Positions 1 to 7,664 of a stretch of 64,000 bases of DNA are shown piece after piece. Position numbers and translations under genes: made by a program. How positions within the stretch are numbered: position 1 is the stretch's first letter; every line of letters starts with the position of its first letter. The stretch comes from UBA6136 sp044350805 (lineage in GTDB: Bacteria; Pseudomonadota; Gammaproteobacteria; Methylococcales; Methylococcaceae): NCBI GenBank assembly GCA_044350805.1, contig JBILGU010000003.1, forward strand, positions 1 through 64,000, read 5' to 3'. The notes under the pieces are model-generated. The model worked only from the letters and a program-made list of their open reading frames with translations. It was not told the DNA's origin and searched no databases.

Positions 1-1
1 C

Positions 2-127
2 AGCGAACTGTTCCATCGGGTTGCGGACCACTTCGATAACACGTTCATCGACCAGATCATGCGAGCAAACCGAAAGTCATTCATGATGGGAGTGAATCCG
101 GAACGCCCTTGGGAGCCTCTGAAATAA
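2..127 (+). CDS. C-terminal end of an unidentified protein (partial)
   Basis: An open frame enters from the left edge and runs 41 codons to a TAA. It contains short hydrophobic stretches and ends with a Pro/Trp-rich tail (ERPWEPLK). I do not recognise the family from so short a fragment. It is called coding because the frame is open to the edge, uses codons like the neighbouring genes, and is followed by an inverted repeat and a gene-free gap. Function unknown. Confidence 0.5.
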   Translation, partial: SELFHRVADHFDNTFIDQIMRANRKSFMMGVNPERPWEPLK

Positions 128-135
128 GGACAATC

Positions 136-181
136 ATCCCGCGCTGATCTGGGGTTCAAACCAGAGGGATCGGTGCGGGAT
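136..181 (+). terminator. Possible hairpin terminator after the partial gene
   Basis: The arms ATCCCGC (136-142) and GCGGGAT (175-181) are perfect inverted repeats, and the inner CTGG/CCAG arms extend the stem with some mismatches. No T-tract follows, so it may be a processing hairpin or a weak terminator. Confidence 0.35.
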
Positions 182-260
182 CGTCCCTAAAATCCCACCT
201 CAAATAGGGCGAGACATCAGCCCTCGATCAGACCGGGACGTAACACTGGGGCTGTTTGGG

Positions 261-725
261 ATGAAAACGATCGGATACGGTTTTCTTGTGGGCTTAGCGG
301 CGGTGGCTTCATCCATGCTCATGCGACACATTTTGCCAAAGCTTTCCCACGATCTCTTCTCGCGAATTGGATTTTCAGCGATGGTGCTGATTGGGATCAT
401 GATGCTCAATAGCGCACTCCTTCATATCAGAATGTCTGCTGATCCTAATTTGAGGCTGAACCATCTTGCAGGAGAGTTGGAGGCTACCCTGACATGGAAT
501 AAGTTGGTTTATTCATTGGAATTTAACTACGGTGAGGGGCCGTCGTATGAGACGGTGATACCGCTTTCTTCGCTGTCGAGAGAGCAACAAGAGCACCTGA
601 TTTCGATGGTGAAAGACTATGACTCCATCCTTGTTGAGAAGGTCTACTCCTTCGAGGGATTGTCATATGAGGCCAACTTTTTTGGCGCAGATCACAAATT
701 GATCAAGAAAGTTGAATTTGATTGA
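261..725 (+). CDS. Hypothetical inner-membrane protein with two N-terminal helices
   Basis: A 154-residue protein. Two hydrophobic segments lie at about residues 5-21 and 37-55, separated by a short basic stretch, so it should sit as a hairpin in the inner membrane. The remaining ~95 residues form a soluble domain rich in charged and aromatic residues. I recognise no conserved motif or family. The ATG has only a weak GG-rich ribosome-binding site. It lies alone between the end of an unknown gene and a secreted protein on the same strand, about 110 bases away. Function unknown. Confidence 0.6.
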   Translation: MKTIGYGFLVGLAAVASSMLMRHILPKLSHDLFSRIGFSAMVLIGIMMLNSALLHIRMSADPNLRLNHLAGELEATLTWNKLVYSLEFNYGEGPSYETVIPLSSLSREQQEHLISMVKDYDSILVEKVYSFEGLSYEANFFGADHKLIKKVEFD

Positions 726-837
726 TCATGCCCCCGGTAAATGCAGGATCCAATGTTTTTTTCCTGTGGCAGTTGGGCTTGGCACAGCAAACAAGATAAA
801 TTTTTTTGTGTTCTTTAAAGGAAGGGGAAGGTCTTAA

Positions 838-1407
838 GTGAAAACTTACCTGTTTATTTTCAGTTTTCTGGCGGTGGCTTTGATCCCATTCAAAGCGGCT
901 CAAGCAGTGACTTCAGACAAATGGTCTTGGCTTGCGGGGACTTATTGGTATGTGCCGACGAAAAATCTTCCTGCCTACAGCTATAGCCCGATCACGAACA
1001 CAGTGACAAAAGTTTCAGACCAAACAATGTTCCACATTACCCACTACGCAAACGGCTACTTCTCGGGCAATGTGGTAGGTCAGTTGGGTTCAAACAGCCC
1101 CGACTGTCTGTCTTTGGTGGGGTCGGTGACGCCTGAAGGGAAGGTCTATTTGACCTTCAATAGTCTTCCATTTTCTCCAACCAGTTCCCCAACGATTGGT
1201 ATTGGCGCCATGGTGCGTAAGGGGGGGGCGTGGACGATGGAGAATCAAATGTCCTCTGGGCCCACTGAGAGCCAGGTTGGGCATTGGGCCTATATGGAAT
1301 TAACAAGGCCTGGTGTCCCGAGTTGGTCGTCTTTGCCGGGGGTCAGTGTTTCTGTTCAGCAGTTCTTAAGTCAGTGTCCAGCAAATGCCCCGGTCTCTGT
1401 AAACTAG
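838..1407 (+). CDS. Hypothetical secreted protein
   Basis: A 189-residue protein beginning with GTG, preceded by a good GGGGAAGG-type ribosome-binding site. Residues 1-23 form a Sec signal peptide (basic start, hydrophobic core, AQA cleavage site), so the mature ~166 residues should be periplasmic or exported. The mature part is rich in Tyr, Ser, Pro and Gly with only two cysteines, which could form one disulfide. Its opening (WLAGTYWYVPTKNLPAY) resembles small beta-rich secreted proteins, but I recognise no family. The next gene downstream encodes a lipoprotein on the same strand, so the two may share an envelope role. Confidence 0.65.
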   Translation: MKTYLFIFSFLAVALIPFKAAQAVTSDKWSWLAGTYWYVPTKNLPAYSYSPITNTVTKVSDQTMFHITHYANGYFSGNVVGQLGSNSPDCLSLVGSVTPEGKVYLTFNSLPFSPTSSPTIGIGAMVRKGGAWTMENQMSSGPTESQVGHWAYMELTRPGVPSWSSLPGVSVSVQQFLSQCPANAPVSVN

Positions 1408-1561
1408 ACGGATTGATCCGCTTGATCTGTCTTTAGATTGAGGAAACGGCACAATCCGATCGCTGATTGCGTGGCTTCTTTCAGAATTCCTGGAGCACTT
1501 CAGAGGGGTCTAATGCGGCGAGTAGGTAACAAATCCATGCATGACGCTAGGGGGTAATTAC

Positions 1562-2323
1562 ATGTTTAATCAGCAGAAATGGACCCGGGTCCGCGTCCAG
1601 GCCTTCTGGATGCTGCCTTTTTTCGTCCTTATCTTTTTGAGCGGGTGTAGCTTGCTTGGTTCTTCGTCCACCAAGAAAATAACGGGGGGCGTCAATGTCA
1701 CCAATGAAAGGCACGTTGCTGTTTCAGTGGGTGGTCCATCGAAGATCTATGTCCAAGATTTTTCCCTGGATGTCAGCGACCTTAAAACCGATTCCGGCGT
1801 TGGAGGCTTAACGGATCAGGTCTCAGGGTCAAGTGGCATATTGGGACGATTGAGTCAGCGCATGTCGCGGGGATCGATTTCAGGAGATCCTGAAACGCAG
1901 GTTCCCAAGATCATCACGGCAATGTCAGAGGATTTGGTTTCAGGATTCAGAAAAAATGGGGTTCCTGCAGAGCGCATCAGGCAAGGGGCTTCAGGATTCT
2001 CCGGAGATGGGTGGTTGGTCAGGGGGCGCTTTGTGGATGTGGATGAGGGCAATCGGGCTCAGCGGGCTGCCGTGGGTTTTGGTATGGGCGCTACCCAGAT
2101 GGATGCTCAGGTTGAGGTTTTGGATCTCGGTAGTAAAAACCCAGATCAGCCGTTCTTGGTCTTTGGCACCAACAAAGAGGCCGGAATGAAACCTGGGGGC
2201 TTCAATCCCTACGTGATCGCCGCCAAGTTCCATATGGAAAAGAAGGCGACAGTCGAAGATATTCAGAAAACCGCAGACGAAATTGTCGGGGAGATCTTAA
2301 AAAGCAGGGGCCAGGCCAAGTAG
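1562..2323 (+). CDS. DUF4410-like outer-membrane lipoprotein
   Basis: I chose the ATG at 1562 over the in-frame ATG at 1541 because a GGGGG ribosome-binding site sits just before it. The 253-residue product starts with a lipoprotein signal ending in LSGC (Cys29). Ser follows the Cys, so sorting to the outer membrane is expected. The body (VYVQDF-like strand, GWLVRGRFVDVDEGNRAQRAAVGFG) matches the pattern I know from DUF4410 lipoproteins: a strand, a small-residue segment, then a GFG.G turn. The biochemical role of that family is not known. It lies downstream of a secreted protein and upstream of a terminator-bounded gap. Confidence 0.6.
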   Translation: MFNQQKWTRVRVQAFWMLPFFVLIFLSGCSLLGSSSTKKITGGVNVTNERHVAVSVGGPSKIYVQDFSLDVSDLKTDSGVGGLTDQVSGSSGILGRLSQRMSRGSISGDPETQVPKIITAMSEDLVSGFRKNGVPAERIRQGASGFSGDGWLVRGRFVDVDEGNRAQRAAVGFGMGATQMDAQVEVLDLGSKNPDQPFLVFGTNKEAGMKPGGFNPYVIAAKFHMEKKATVEDIQKTADEIVGEILKSRGQAK

Positions 2324-2583
2324 GGGTGCCCCTATTCTGCCCGCTGTTGGTCGCAAGCTTTCTATCCCATCTCAAAGGATCTTCCTTCCATGCATGCGAT
2401 GAATAGTCGTTTTATCGAATGTGCATTGGACTCTCTTAAGGGGCAGTCTTATCTTGGCATTCGATTTCACATGTCTTGTTGGATTCAGTTTGGATCCTTC
2501 GTCTAAAAGACACGGATTTCGTTTTTTGATGATCCCACTTTGGACCATCCACTTTTATGTTCTAACTCTTATGGAGGTGAACA

Positions 2584-2643
2584 ATGGCCGGAAAGAATTT
2601 CATCATCGCAATGTTGCTTCGGTTCTTTTCCCTGATTTGCTAA
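2584..2643 (+). CDS. Possible 19-residue hydrophobic peptide
   Basis: An ATG preceded by the near-ideal ribosome-binding site GGAGGTGAACA opens a 19-codon frame ending in TAA. The peptide has a short polar start (MAGKN), then an almost wholly hydrophobic run with one Arg, and ends in Cys, which would let it insert in a membrane. A perfect 9-bp hairpin with a T6 run starts 40 bases downstream, so the peptide could be the only product of a short transcript. Size and composition recall hydrophobic peptides of type I toxin-antitoxin loci, but there is no sequence-level match. It may not be translated. Confidence 0.3.
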   Translation: MAGKNFIIAMLLRFFSLIC

Positions 2644-2682
2644 AGGCCGGTGAAGCTTGACGCTTCCAATGAATGAAAATCA

Positions 2683-2712
2683 AAGGGCGCCGAGGGCGCC
2701 CTTGCCTTTTTT
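2683..2712 (+). terminator. Rho-independent terminator
   Basis: A perfect 9-bp stem (AAGGGCGCC, loop GAG, GGCGCCCTT) is followed after three bases by six T. It closes the short transcript unit upstream and insulates the di-haem oxidoreductase gene. Confidence 0.85.
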
Positions 2713-2798
2713 AAGTGTGACAAATCAAGGCGGTGCGTAAATCATAGGGGAGGAGTAAACTCGCCAAAAAATTTCCTTTTCGCTCATTTGAAGGGAAA

Positions 2799-4112
2799 GT
2801 GTCATTCATTTTCAGCCAACTGAATGGGGTTCGAACTGTGTCCAAGGCAAATGCATCAAAAACGGCCCAAGGATCGGGAAAAATGTCCCACTTGATGAAG
2901 GGGATGGGCATGGGCGCATCGGTGTTTTTTTCGATTATCGCCAATGGCGTTGAGGCGCCTACGGGCTATGACGGGAAAACCAATGGGTATCTTTCGCAAT
3001 CGGCTTATGACGAAGGTCTCGCTGAGTTCAATAAGGCGGAAACCCCCGCAGACGGCTTGGGACCGGTTTTCAATGATGTTTCCTGTCAGGCCTGTCACAG
3101 GGGACCCATTGACGGGGGTGCCAGTCAGGAGAAGGTTCAGCGTGCCGGCTATTTCGATGGAGTTAATTTCATTGATCCCCCGGGTGGATCGCTGATCCCA
3201 GCGAAAGCAATTGATCCCTCGATTCAGGCGCATGTACCTAAAGATGCCTCGGTGAGGACTTTCCGAACCTCGCTCAGTACGCTTGGGGATGGCTATGTGG
3301 AGGCGATTCCGGATAGCGCTATCATCCAGATTGCATCCGATCAGCCCAAGCTTTCGAGAGGACAGATCAAGGGTCAATATATATTGGTCGATCTTCTGGA
3401 AGCCCCAGGCAAAACGGCTGTGGGAAAGTTTGGCTGGAAAGCGCAGCACGCGAGTCTGGTTTCTTTCTCTGCGGATGCATATCGGAACGAAATGGGCATC
3501 ACGACGCCCCTTTTTCCCTCTGAGCCCACATCGAATGGTCGATCGGTCGAGAGCTTCGATCGGGGGGGAAGACCGAATGACACCACCGAGGCAGTGATTC
3601 TTTCCGCCGATTTTATTCGTTCGACCAAGGCGCCCGCCCGAACACCGGGATCTCCTGATCCGGGCAATCGAAATCCCCAAAGAGGGCGAACTTCTCGTCA
3701 GGTCACACTAGATCAAGGGGAGCAGGTCTTTGCGAACACGGGGTGTGCGATCTGTCATACGCCTTCATTTGTGACAGCTCAGGCCGGTACCCTGATCCAT
3801 GGGGGAGCCTATGCGGTCCCTGCAGCTCTGGGGGGGGTCACCATTCATCCTTACAGTGACTTCCTTTTACATGATGTCGGCACGGGCGATGGCATTGTGC
3901 AAAACGGCGGACAGGCGACGCGTAACAAAATCCGAACCATGCCACTTTGGGGTTTGAGCAAGCGCCGAATCTTCCTTCATGATGGCAGCGCAAATTCTAT
4001 TCCTGATGCGATCAATACGCATTCCGGAGAGGCTGCTGCTGTGATTTCATCGTTCAAAAAGCTCTCACCTCAGGCCAATCAGGACTTGATGAACTTCCTG
4101 AATAGCCTTTAA
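2799..4112 (+). CDS. Di-haem oxidoreductase (DUF1111 / MauG-like peroxidase family)
   Basis: Two CXXCH haem-c sites are visible, CQACH at residues 96-100 and CAICH at 316-320 (counted from the GTG). They sit in the arrangement of the DUF1111 di-haem family: haem 1 near the N-terminus, a long beta-rich middle, haem 2, then a Met-Pro-Leu-Trp-Gly segment near the C-terminus. The protein should act in the periplasm as a c-type cytochrome peroxidase or oxidase. Two starts are possible: GTG 2799 with an AAGGGA site, or ATG 2883, which gives a cleaner signal peptide ending near GVEA. The first is given here. Neighbours are secreted proteins of unknown role, and no partner cytochrome is adjacent. The substrate cannot be read from the sequence. 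Confidence 0.85.
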   Translation: MSFIFSQLNGVRTVSKANASKTAQGSGKMSHLMKGMGMGASVFFSIIANGVEAPTGYDGKTNGYLSQSAYDEGLAEFNKAETPADGLGPVFNDVSCQACHRGPIDGGASQEKVQRAGYFDGVNFIDPPGGSLIPAKAIDPSIQAHVPKDASVRTFRTSLSTLGDGYVEAIPDSAIIQIASDQPKLSRGQIKGQYILVDLLEAPGKTAVGKFGWKAQHASLVSFSADAYRNEMGITTPLFPSEPTSNGRSVESFDRGGRPNDTTEAVILSADFIRSTKAPARTPGSPDPGNRNPQRGRTSRQVTLDQGEQVFANTGCAICHTPSFVTAQAGTLIHGGAYAVPAALGGVTIHPYSDFLLHDVGTGDGIVQNGGQATRNKIRTMPLWGLSKRRIFLHDGSANSIPDAINTHSGEAAAVISSFKKLSPQANQDLMNFLNSL

Positions 4113-4134
4113 CCCCAGTAGGGCCCTCATTTGG

Positions 4135-4170
4135 GGGTTTGAGGGCTTCGAGATCGAAAACCTCAAACCC
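4135..4170. terminator. Bidirectional terminator between convergent genes
   Basis: GGGTTTGAGG (4135-4144) and CCTCAAACCC (4161-4170) form a perfect 10-bp stem with a 16-base loop. It lies between the stop codons of the di-haem gene (plus strand) and the PPC-like gene (minus strand). No strong T-run on either side. Confidence 0.6.
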
Positions 4171-4183
4171 TCAGGCTCTGGTG

Positions 4184-4828
4184 TTATTGGCACTGCCAGA
4201 CATAGGGATGGCAGAACTCAAGCCAAGTTCGTCCACAAGCTGCTGGTGTCGCCGGGATAGGAACCTTGGTTGGATTTTTTCCAGGTGGGCAGAAACCTGT
4301 CGTTACGGAACGTGATCCCAGTGCAAGAACATACCCAAGCCCGCTATAGCCTGGTGGGGGGACTGCTGTGTCTCGATGGGATTGCGCGGGAGTGCTAATA
4401 GCAATCGTGTAACGACCGGGTTTTGTTGTGGGCATCACAAACCCGAAGGTATTGGCGCACAGCGCTTCGGTGATGGTGTAGCTCGCCTGGAGTCCTGCGG
4501 GCGAAAAAATGCGGATCAGGTATCCAGGGATCAAAGACGGCGAAGAGCCCTGACTGTTCGTGCACTGAAAATAGCCGTTTAGACTTCTCGGCCCTCCTGT
4601 GGGGGCCTGATAAATAAAGTAGTCTTGATCTAGCTCGCTATAAAGTTGGCCGTAGATCGGTTGCTTTAAAGGCAAGGCATTCGCCTCAATCGCACTTTCG
4701 TTTGGTTCGACCTCTGAGAGTGCCGCCGCCACAGAAAGTGAAAAGCTCAAGCCCAGCAAGGTCAATCCCCCAAGACACGAGATCAGTAAGGGCTTTCTTG
4801 CGATTGCTGCATCAACCTCTGGTTTCAT
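4184..4828 (-). CDS. Secreted protein with a pre-peptidase C-terminal (PPC)-like domain
   Basis: I start the gene at the ATG at 4828 because AGGAAAGATC lies immediately upstream. Longer in-frame starts at 4849 and 4879 lack such a site. The 214-residue product has a signal peptide ending near SVAAA (about residue 36). The mature start (EVEPNESAIEANALPL... GQLYSELDQDYFIYQAP) has the Glu-Pro-Asn and Asp-Gln-Asp-Tyr features of PPC domains, beta-sandwich modules common on secreted proteases. No protease domain is present. The last ~40 residues hold four cysteines, probably disulfide-bonded. It lies 66 bases downstream of a pentapeptide-repeat protein gene on the same strand and may be co-transcribed with it. 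Confidence 0.6.
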   Translation of the reverse strand: MKPEVDAAIARKPLLISCLGGLTLLGLSFSLSVAAALSEVEPNESAIEANALPLKQPIYGQLYSELDQDYFIYQAPTGGPRSLNGYFQCTNSQGSSPSLIPGYLIRIFSPAGLQASYTITEALCANTFGFVMPTTKPGRYTIAISTPAQSHRDTAVPPPGYSGLGYVLALGSRSVTTGFCPPGKNPTKVPIPATPAACGRTWLEFCHPYVWQCQ

Positions 4829-4894
4829 GATCTTTCCTGTTCTCTGCATGGGTTTCTCTGTTGGGTATCCGACGGGCAAAAGGATTGAGTAGAC

Positions 4895-6211
4895 TCAAAA
4901 TGACCGGATCGGATAGAACAAATAGCCATGCGATGATGCAGGGCCTTGAGCGCTCTTTTCCCCCATGAAGACGGTCGTTCCATTGGCCTGCACTTGTCCC
5001 ATCGGCAGCGGAAGAGAGCTCCAGATCCAAAGGCTCGTGGCGCTGGTCTCTGAGGAGGTCCAGTAGAGGGCTTGGGTGTCCTTGACCTGACTGATCAATA
5101 GCGCCATTTCATCACGTGAGGGCACATACCAGTCGCGATATCCTCCCTGGCTGAATACACTCGCCATCGCCGTGGGGGAGTTGCTGATCGTGCATTGCAA
5201 AGCGTTACCCCGAGACTCGATCAATGCCGTGTTGGATGCGCCAGAGCCCAGAGTCGTTGAGGTGACTCCAAGGTAGGTGGCGTCACATCCCCAGTTGGCT
5301 GAGGAAAGAGGGGGCGCCGCCTCCAATCCGTGCTGTCCGTCAGGAGTCACATAAAAGATCAACCCGCCCCCGGGGCCAACGCCTCCGAGCACATAGCCAT
5401 CCAGATTATCCATTCCGGGATTTGGCGCATTGAAGAGAGCGCCGTCCAATTTTGCACCGGTCAAATTGGCATCAGTGAGGCGTGTTTCTGTCAGATTGCT
5501 CTGGATCAGATTCGCCCTTATGAGGCTGGATCTGCTCAGGTCAGCCCCATACAACGATGCGCGTGAGGCATTACTGAAATTGAGGGTGGTGGAAACCAAA
5601 TCGGTAAAGGCTAAATTGGCCTGCTGTAGATTGGCGTGCTTGAAATCGCTCGCTGTCAGGATCGATTGTTGGAGGTTGGTGGCCATAAGGATCGAACGCG
5701 TAAAGAGCGCGTGGTTGAAGTTTCCGCCACGAAGATCCGCGTTGCTGAGATTGCTCCATCGAAAACTGGTGCCCTGCGCGCTGACTTTGAGCAAACTCGA
5801 AGCCTCAAGTCGCACATGCGCAAAGTTAGCTCCGTCCAAAATCGCGTTTTCAAGGTTGATGGCCCTGAGGTTGGCGTTCATGAGATTGGCCTGAGACAGG
5901 TTTGCCCCTCCCGCCGAGACCGCGACTAGGACAGTTCCTGTGAGGTTTGCTCCGCTCAATTGCGCTCCGGTGAGATCGGCTCCACTCAGGTTTGCTCCCC
6001 GAAGGTCGGCGCCAATGAGGCTGGCTTGGCTCAAGTTGGCCCCGTTGAGATCGGCTCCATTGAGTGCGGCGCCGCCCAGATTGACTCCACTCAGATCGAC
6101 GTTTGGGCAACGGGTTTTTGGCGCGATCAGGCAACCATGAATGACTTGTCCGAAGGCGGTGGAGGTGGCGAAAGCCGCTAAGAGCAGCAGGAGGCATGCA
6201 AATCGAGCCAT
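4895..6211 (-). CDS. Secreted pentapeptide-repeat protein with a DUF1566-like C-terminal domain
   Basis: A 438-residue protein with a signal peptide (cleavage near TAFG, residue 21). From about residue 36 to 265 it consists of A(D/N)LxX pentapeptide repeats (for example LSGADLTGAQLSGANL), which fold as a right-handed quadrilateral beta-helix. From about 270 a GPGGGLIFYVT start, a GYRDWYVPSRDEMALL core and a YWTSSE segment match DUF1566/Lcl-type domains, which occur in cell-surface proteins. The fusion suggests a periplasmic or surface structural or binding protein rather than a gyrase-protecting pentapeptide protein. It precedes the PPC-like gene in the direction of transcription. Many long frames on the opposite strand are artefacts of the repeats. 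Confidence 0.8.
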   Translation of the reverse strand: MARFACLLLLLAAFATSTAFGQVIHGCLIAPKTRCPNVDLSGVNLGGAALNGADLNGANLSQASLIGADLRGANLSGADLTGAQLSGANLTGTVLVAVSAGGANLSQANLMNANLRAINLENAILDGANFAHVRLEASSLLKVSAQGTSFRWSNLSNADLRGGNFNHALFTRSILMATNLQQSILTASDFKHANLQQANLAFTDLVSTTLNFSNASRASLYGADLSRSSLIRANLIQSNLTETRLTDANLTGAKLDGALFNAPNPGMDNLDGYVLGGVGPGGGLIFYVTPDGQHGLEAAPPLSSANWGCDATYLGVTSTTLGSGASNTALIESRGNALQCTISNSPTAMASVFSQGGYRDWYVPSRDEMALLISQVKDTQALYWTSSETSATSLWIWSSLPLPMGQVQANGTTVFMGEKSAQGPASSHGYLFYPIRSF

Positions 6212-6356
6212 ACGAGGAGGAACTCATGGGAATAGTTCAGGGTGACGATGATCCTAAGTCATTGATCCCTCAAACGGCAAATTCAAAAACGATAAAGCAG
6301 GGATTCATCTCATCAATGACGGAACGGTACGAAGACGAGGCGCCTCAATGGGGCAC

Positions 6357-7292
6357 TTACCAGCGCCCAGAGGTCAGGAACCAGAGAAGAGTGCTGATGC
6401 TGATAAAGGAGAGAACCGTTGTCACAACCAGGATGGCTGAGGCAAGGCTTTCTTGACCATAGCGCTGCCCTAACAAGGGATAGATGGTGGCCATCGGCAT
6501 GGCGGCATTGAGTATCGCGGCCTTCGTGGCCTCGGCGTCATGGATGGGAAATAAAACGAAAGCCAAAAGGACACTCACCGGATGCAGAATGAGCTTGCTG
6601 AAGGTGATCAGGCCAATATCATAACTCAGGCCTTTGAGCTTTAAGCCTGCCAGAGAGCAGCCAATATAAAAGAGGGCGGTGGGCGCTGAAGCCTCCGAAA
6701 GAAGGTTGATGGTTCGAGCGGGCGCGCCCAAGAGCGGGATGTGATGGGTCGAAAAAATCACACCTGCGGTCATGGCTAGTACGAGTGGGTTCTTGAATAG
6801 GCGCGAAGGAATGTCATAAAAAAGTCTCAACCAATGTCCGCCCTGCTTGGAATCCAGTTCGGCGATGACCAGCAGGAGGGGGACAAGAATGAGGTTTTCA
6901 ACGAACACATAGACAGCCAATAGGCCTGCGGCGTCGGCTCCAAAGAGTTCCTCTGCGATGGGGAAGCCCATGAAAGCGCTATTGGAGAGCGATGTGCCAA
7001 CGGCCAGGGCAGTCGCTTTTTGCGAACTATGCCGCCTCAACATCACCAAGTTGATCAAGAGAAATACCATGACGGATCCGGCACCGTAGCGGGTAACGAG
7101 GGACAACTCTAAGAGTTGCGCCGAGGGTCTGTGGGCCAAGGCCTTAAAAAGAAGGGCGGGGAGCGCGAAATGGATCACAAAAGCGCCCAGGCCCCGGGCA
7201 TGCTCTGAGCGCAGAAGTTGGGCTTTGACGGCCACAAAGCCCAGAAAAATGATGAAGAAAATGGGCCCTGATATGGCTATAACGTTAAGCAC
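6357..7292 (-). CDS. AEC-family (auxin efflux carrier-like) transporter
   Basis: A 311-residue, very hydrophobic protein with about ten membrane helices in two halves of five, as is usual for AEC permeases of the BART superfamily. Characteristic stretches include the N-terminal PIFFIIFLGF segment, the LSNSAFMGFPI crossover-like motif in helix 4, and an AAMPMATIYPLL segment near the end. Bacterial AEC proteins export or exchange small carboxylates such as malate or malonate, but the substrate cannot be assigned here. It is 66 bases downstream of the DUF190 gene on the same strand. It might ride on the fluoride operon without sharing its function. Confidence 0.85.
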   Translation of the reverse strand: MLNVIAISGPIFFIIFLGFVAVKAQLLRSEHARGLGAFVIHFALPALLFKALAHRPSAQLLELSLVTRYGAGSVMVFLLINLVMLRRHSSQKATALAVGTSLSNSAFMGFPIAEELFGADAAGLLAVYVFVENLILVPLLLVIAELDSKQGGHWLRLFYDIPSRLFKNPLVLAMTAGVIFSTHHIPLLGAPARTINLLSEASAPTALFYIGCSLAGLKLKGLSYDIGLITFSKLILHPVSVLLAFVLFPIHDAEATKAAILNAAMPMATIYPLLGQRYGQESLASAILVVTTVLSFISISTLLWFLTSGRW

Positions 7293-7358
7293 GTTGCGCG
7301 GGATCCTGAGATGCGGGGTTTGTCGAGGGGGCGCCGTTCACTTTGGGCTTCCCTGGCT

Positions 7359-7664
7359 TTATCGCCTGAGCGTCGCATTCAGGCAGACGACGCCGTGGAG
7401 ATCGATGCGTTCCTCCAGACGATTCAAGATGGCCTCTACTCGCTCTGGCGTATCAAAAAACTCAAGTATCAGGGGTAAGTCGAGGGAAAGGTCCAGCAGT
7501 GAGGCATCATGCATGATGCCGTCAAGGCTGAATCCCTGAACTCCCCGAACGATGGTGGCCCCCATCACCCGATCCTCGTCGTGAAGGATTTTCAAAAGCT
7601 TTTGAAGGCGGTGTTCTTTTTCCCGGGAGTAAACCCTGGCTAGGGTGATAGGTATTGTTTGCAT
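7359..7664 (-). CDS. DUF190 family protein, CrcB-associated
   Basis: A 101-residue soluble protein matching DUF190 (PII-like ferredoxin fold): an opening TLARVYSREKEH followed by LLKILHDEDRVMGATIVRGVQGF. This family is very often encoded next to crcB, and it has been proposed to regulate or partner the fluoride channel. Here the gene begins 25 bases before the crcB stop, so translation is probably coupled. No enzymatic motif is visible. The close coupling supports a joint role in fluoride export. Confidence 0.8.
   Translation of the reverse strand: MQTIPITLARVYSREKEHRLQKLLKILHDEDRVMGATIVRGVQGFSLDGIMHDASLLDLSLDLPLILEFFDTPERVEAILNRLEERIDLHGVVCLNATLRR

Larger units (their letters stand above)
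2324..2798. other. Stretch of about 475 bases without a conventional gene
   Basis: Between the lipoprotein and the di-haem protein there is no convincing normal-sized gene. The stretch holds one possible very short reading frame with a strong ribosome-binding site (2584-2643) and a strong terminator (2683-2712). A longer frame at 2421-2660 overlaps the short one but has no ribosome-binding site and no family resemblance. The layout suits a small independent transcript encoding a peptide or acting as an RNA. Confidence 0.5.

Noticed and set aside
151..165. GGGGTTCAAACC, resembling a tRNA T-loop
   Set aside because: No acceptor stem, anticodon arm or D-arm could be built around it; it is the centre of an inverted repeat.
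2856..3680. Long frame (274 codons) on the minus strand opposite the di-haem oxidoreductase
   Set aside because: It lies wholly inside a well-supported gene with two haem motifs, has no ribosome-binding site and an Arg/Ser-rich translation typical of a shadow frame.
5430..5894. Plus-strand frame opposite the pentapeptide repeats
   Set aside because: Its Arg/Leu/Ala-rich repeats are simply the complement of the pentapeptide-repeat codons.
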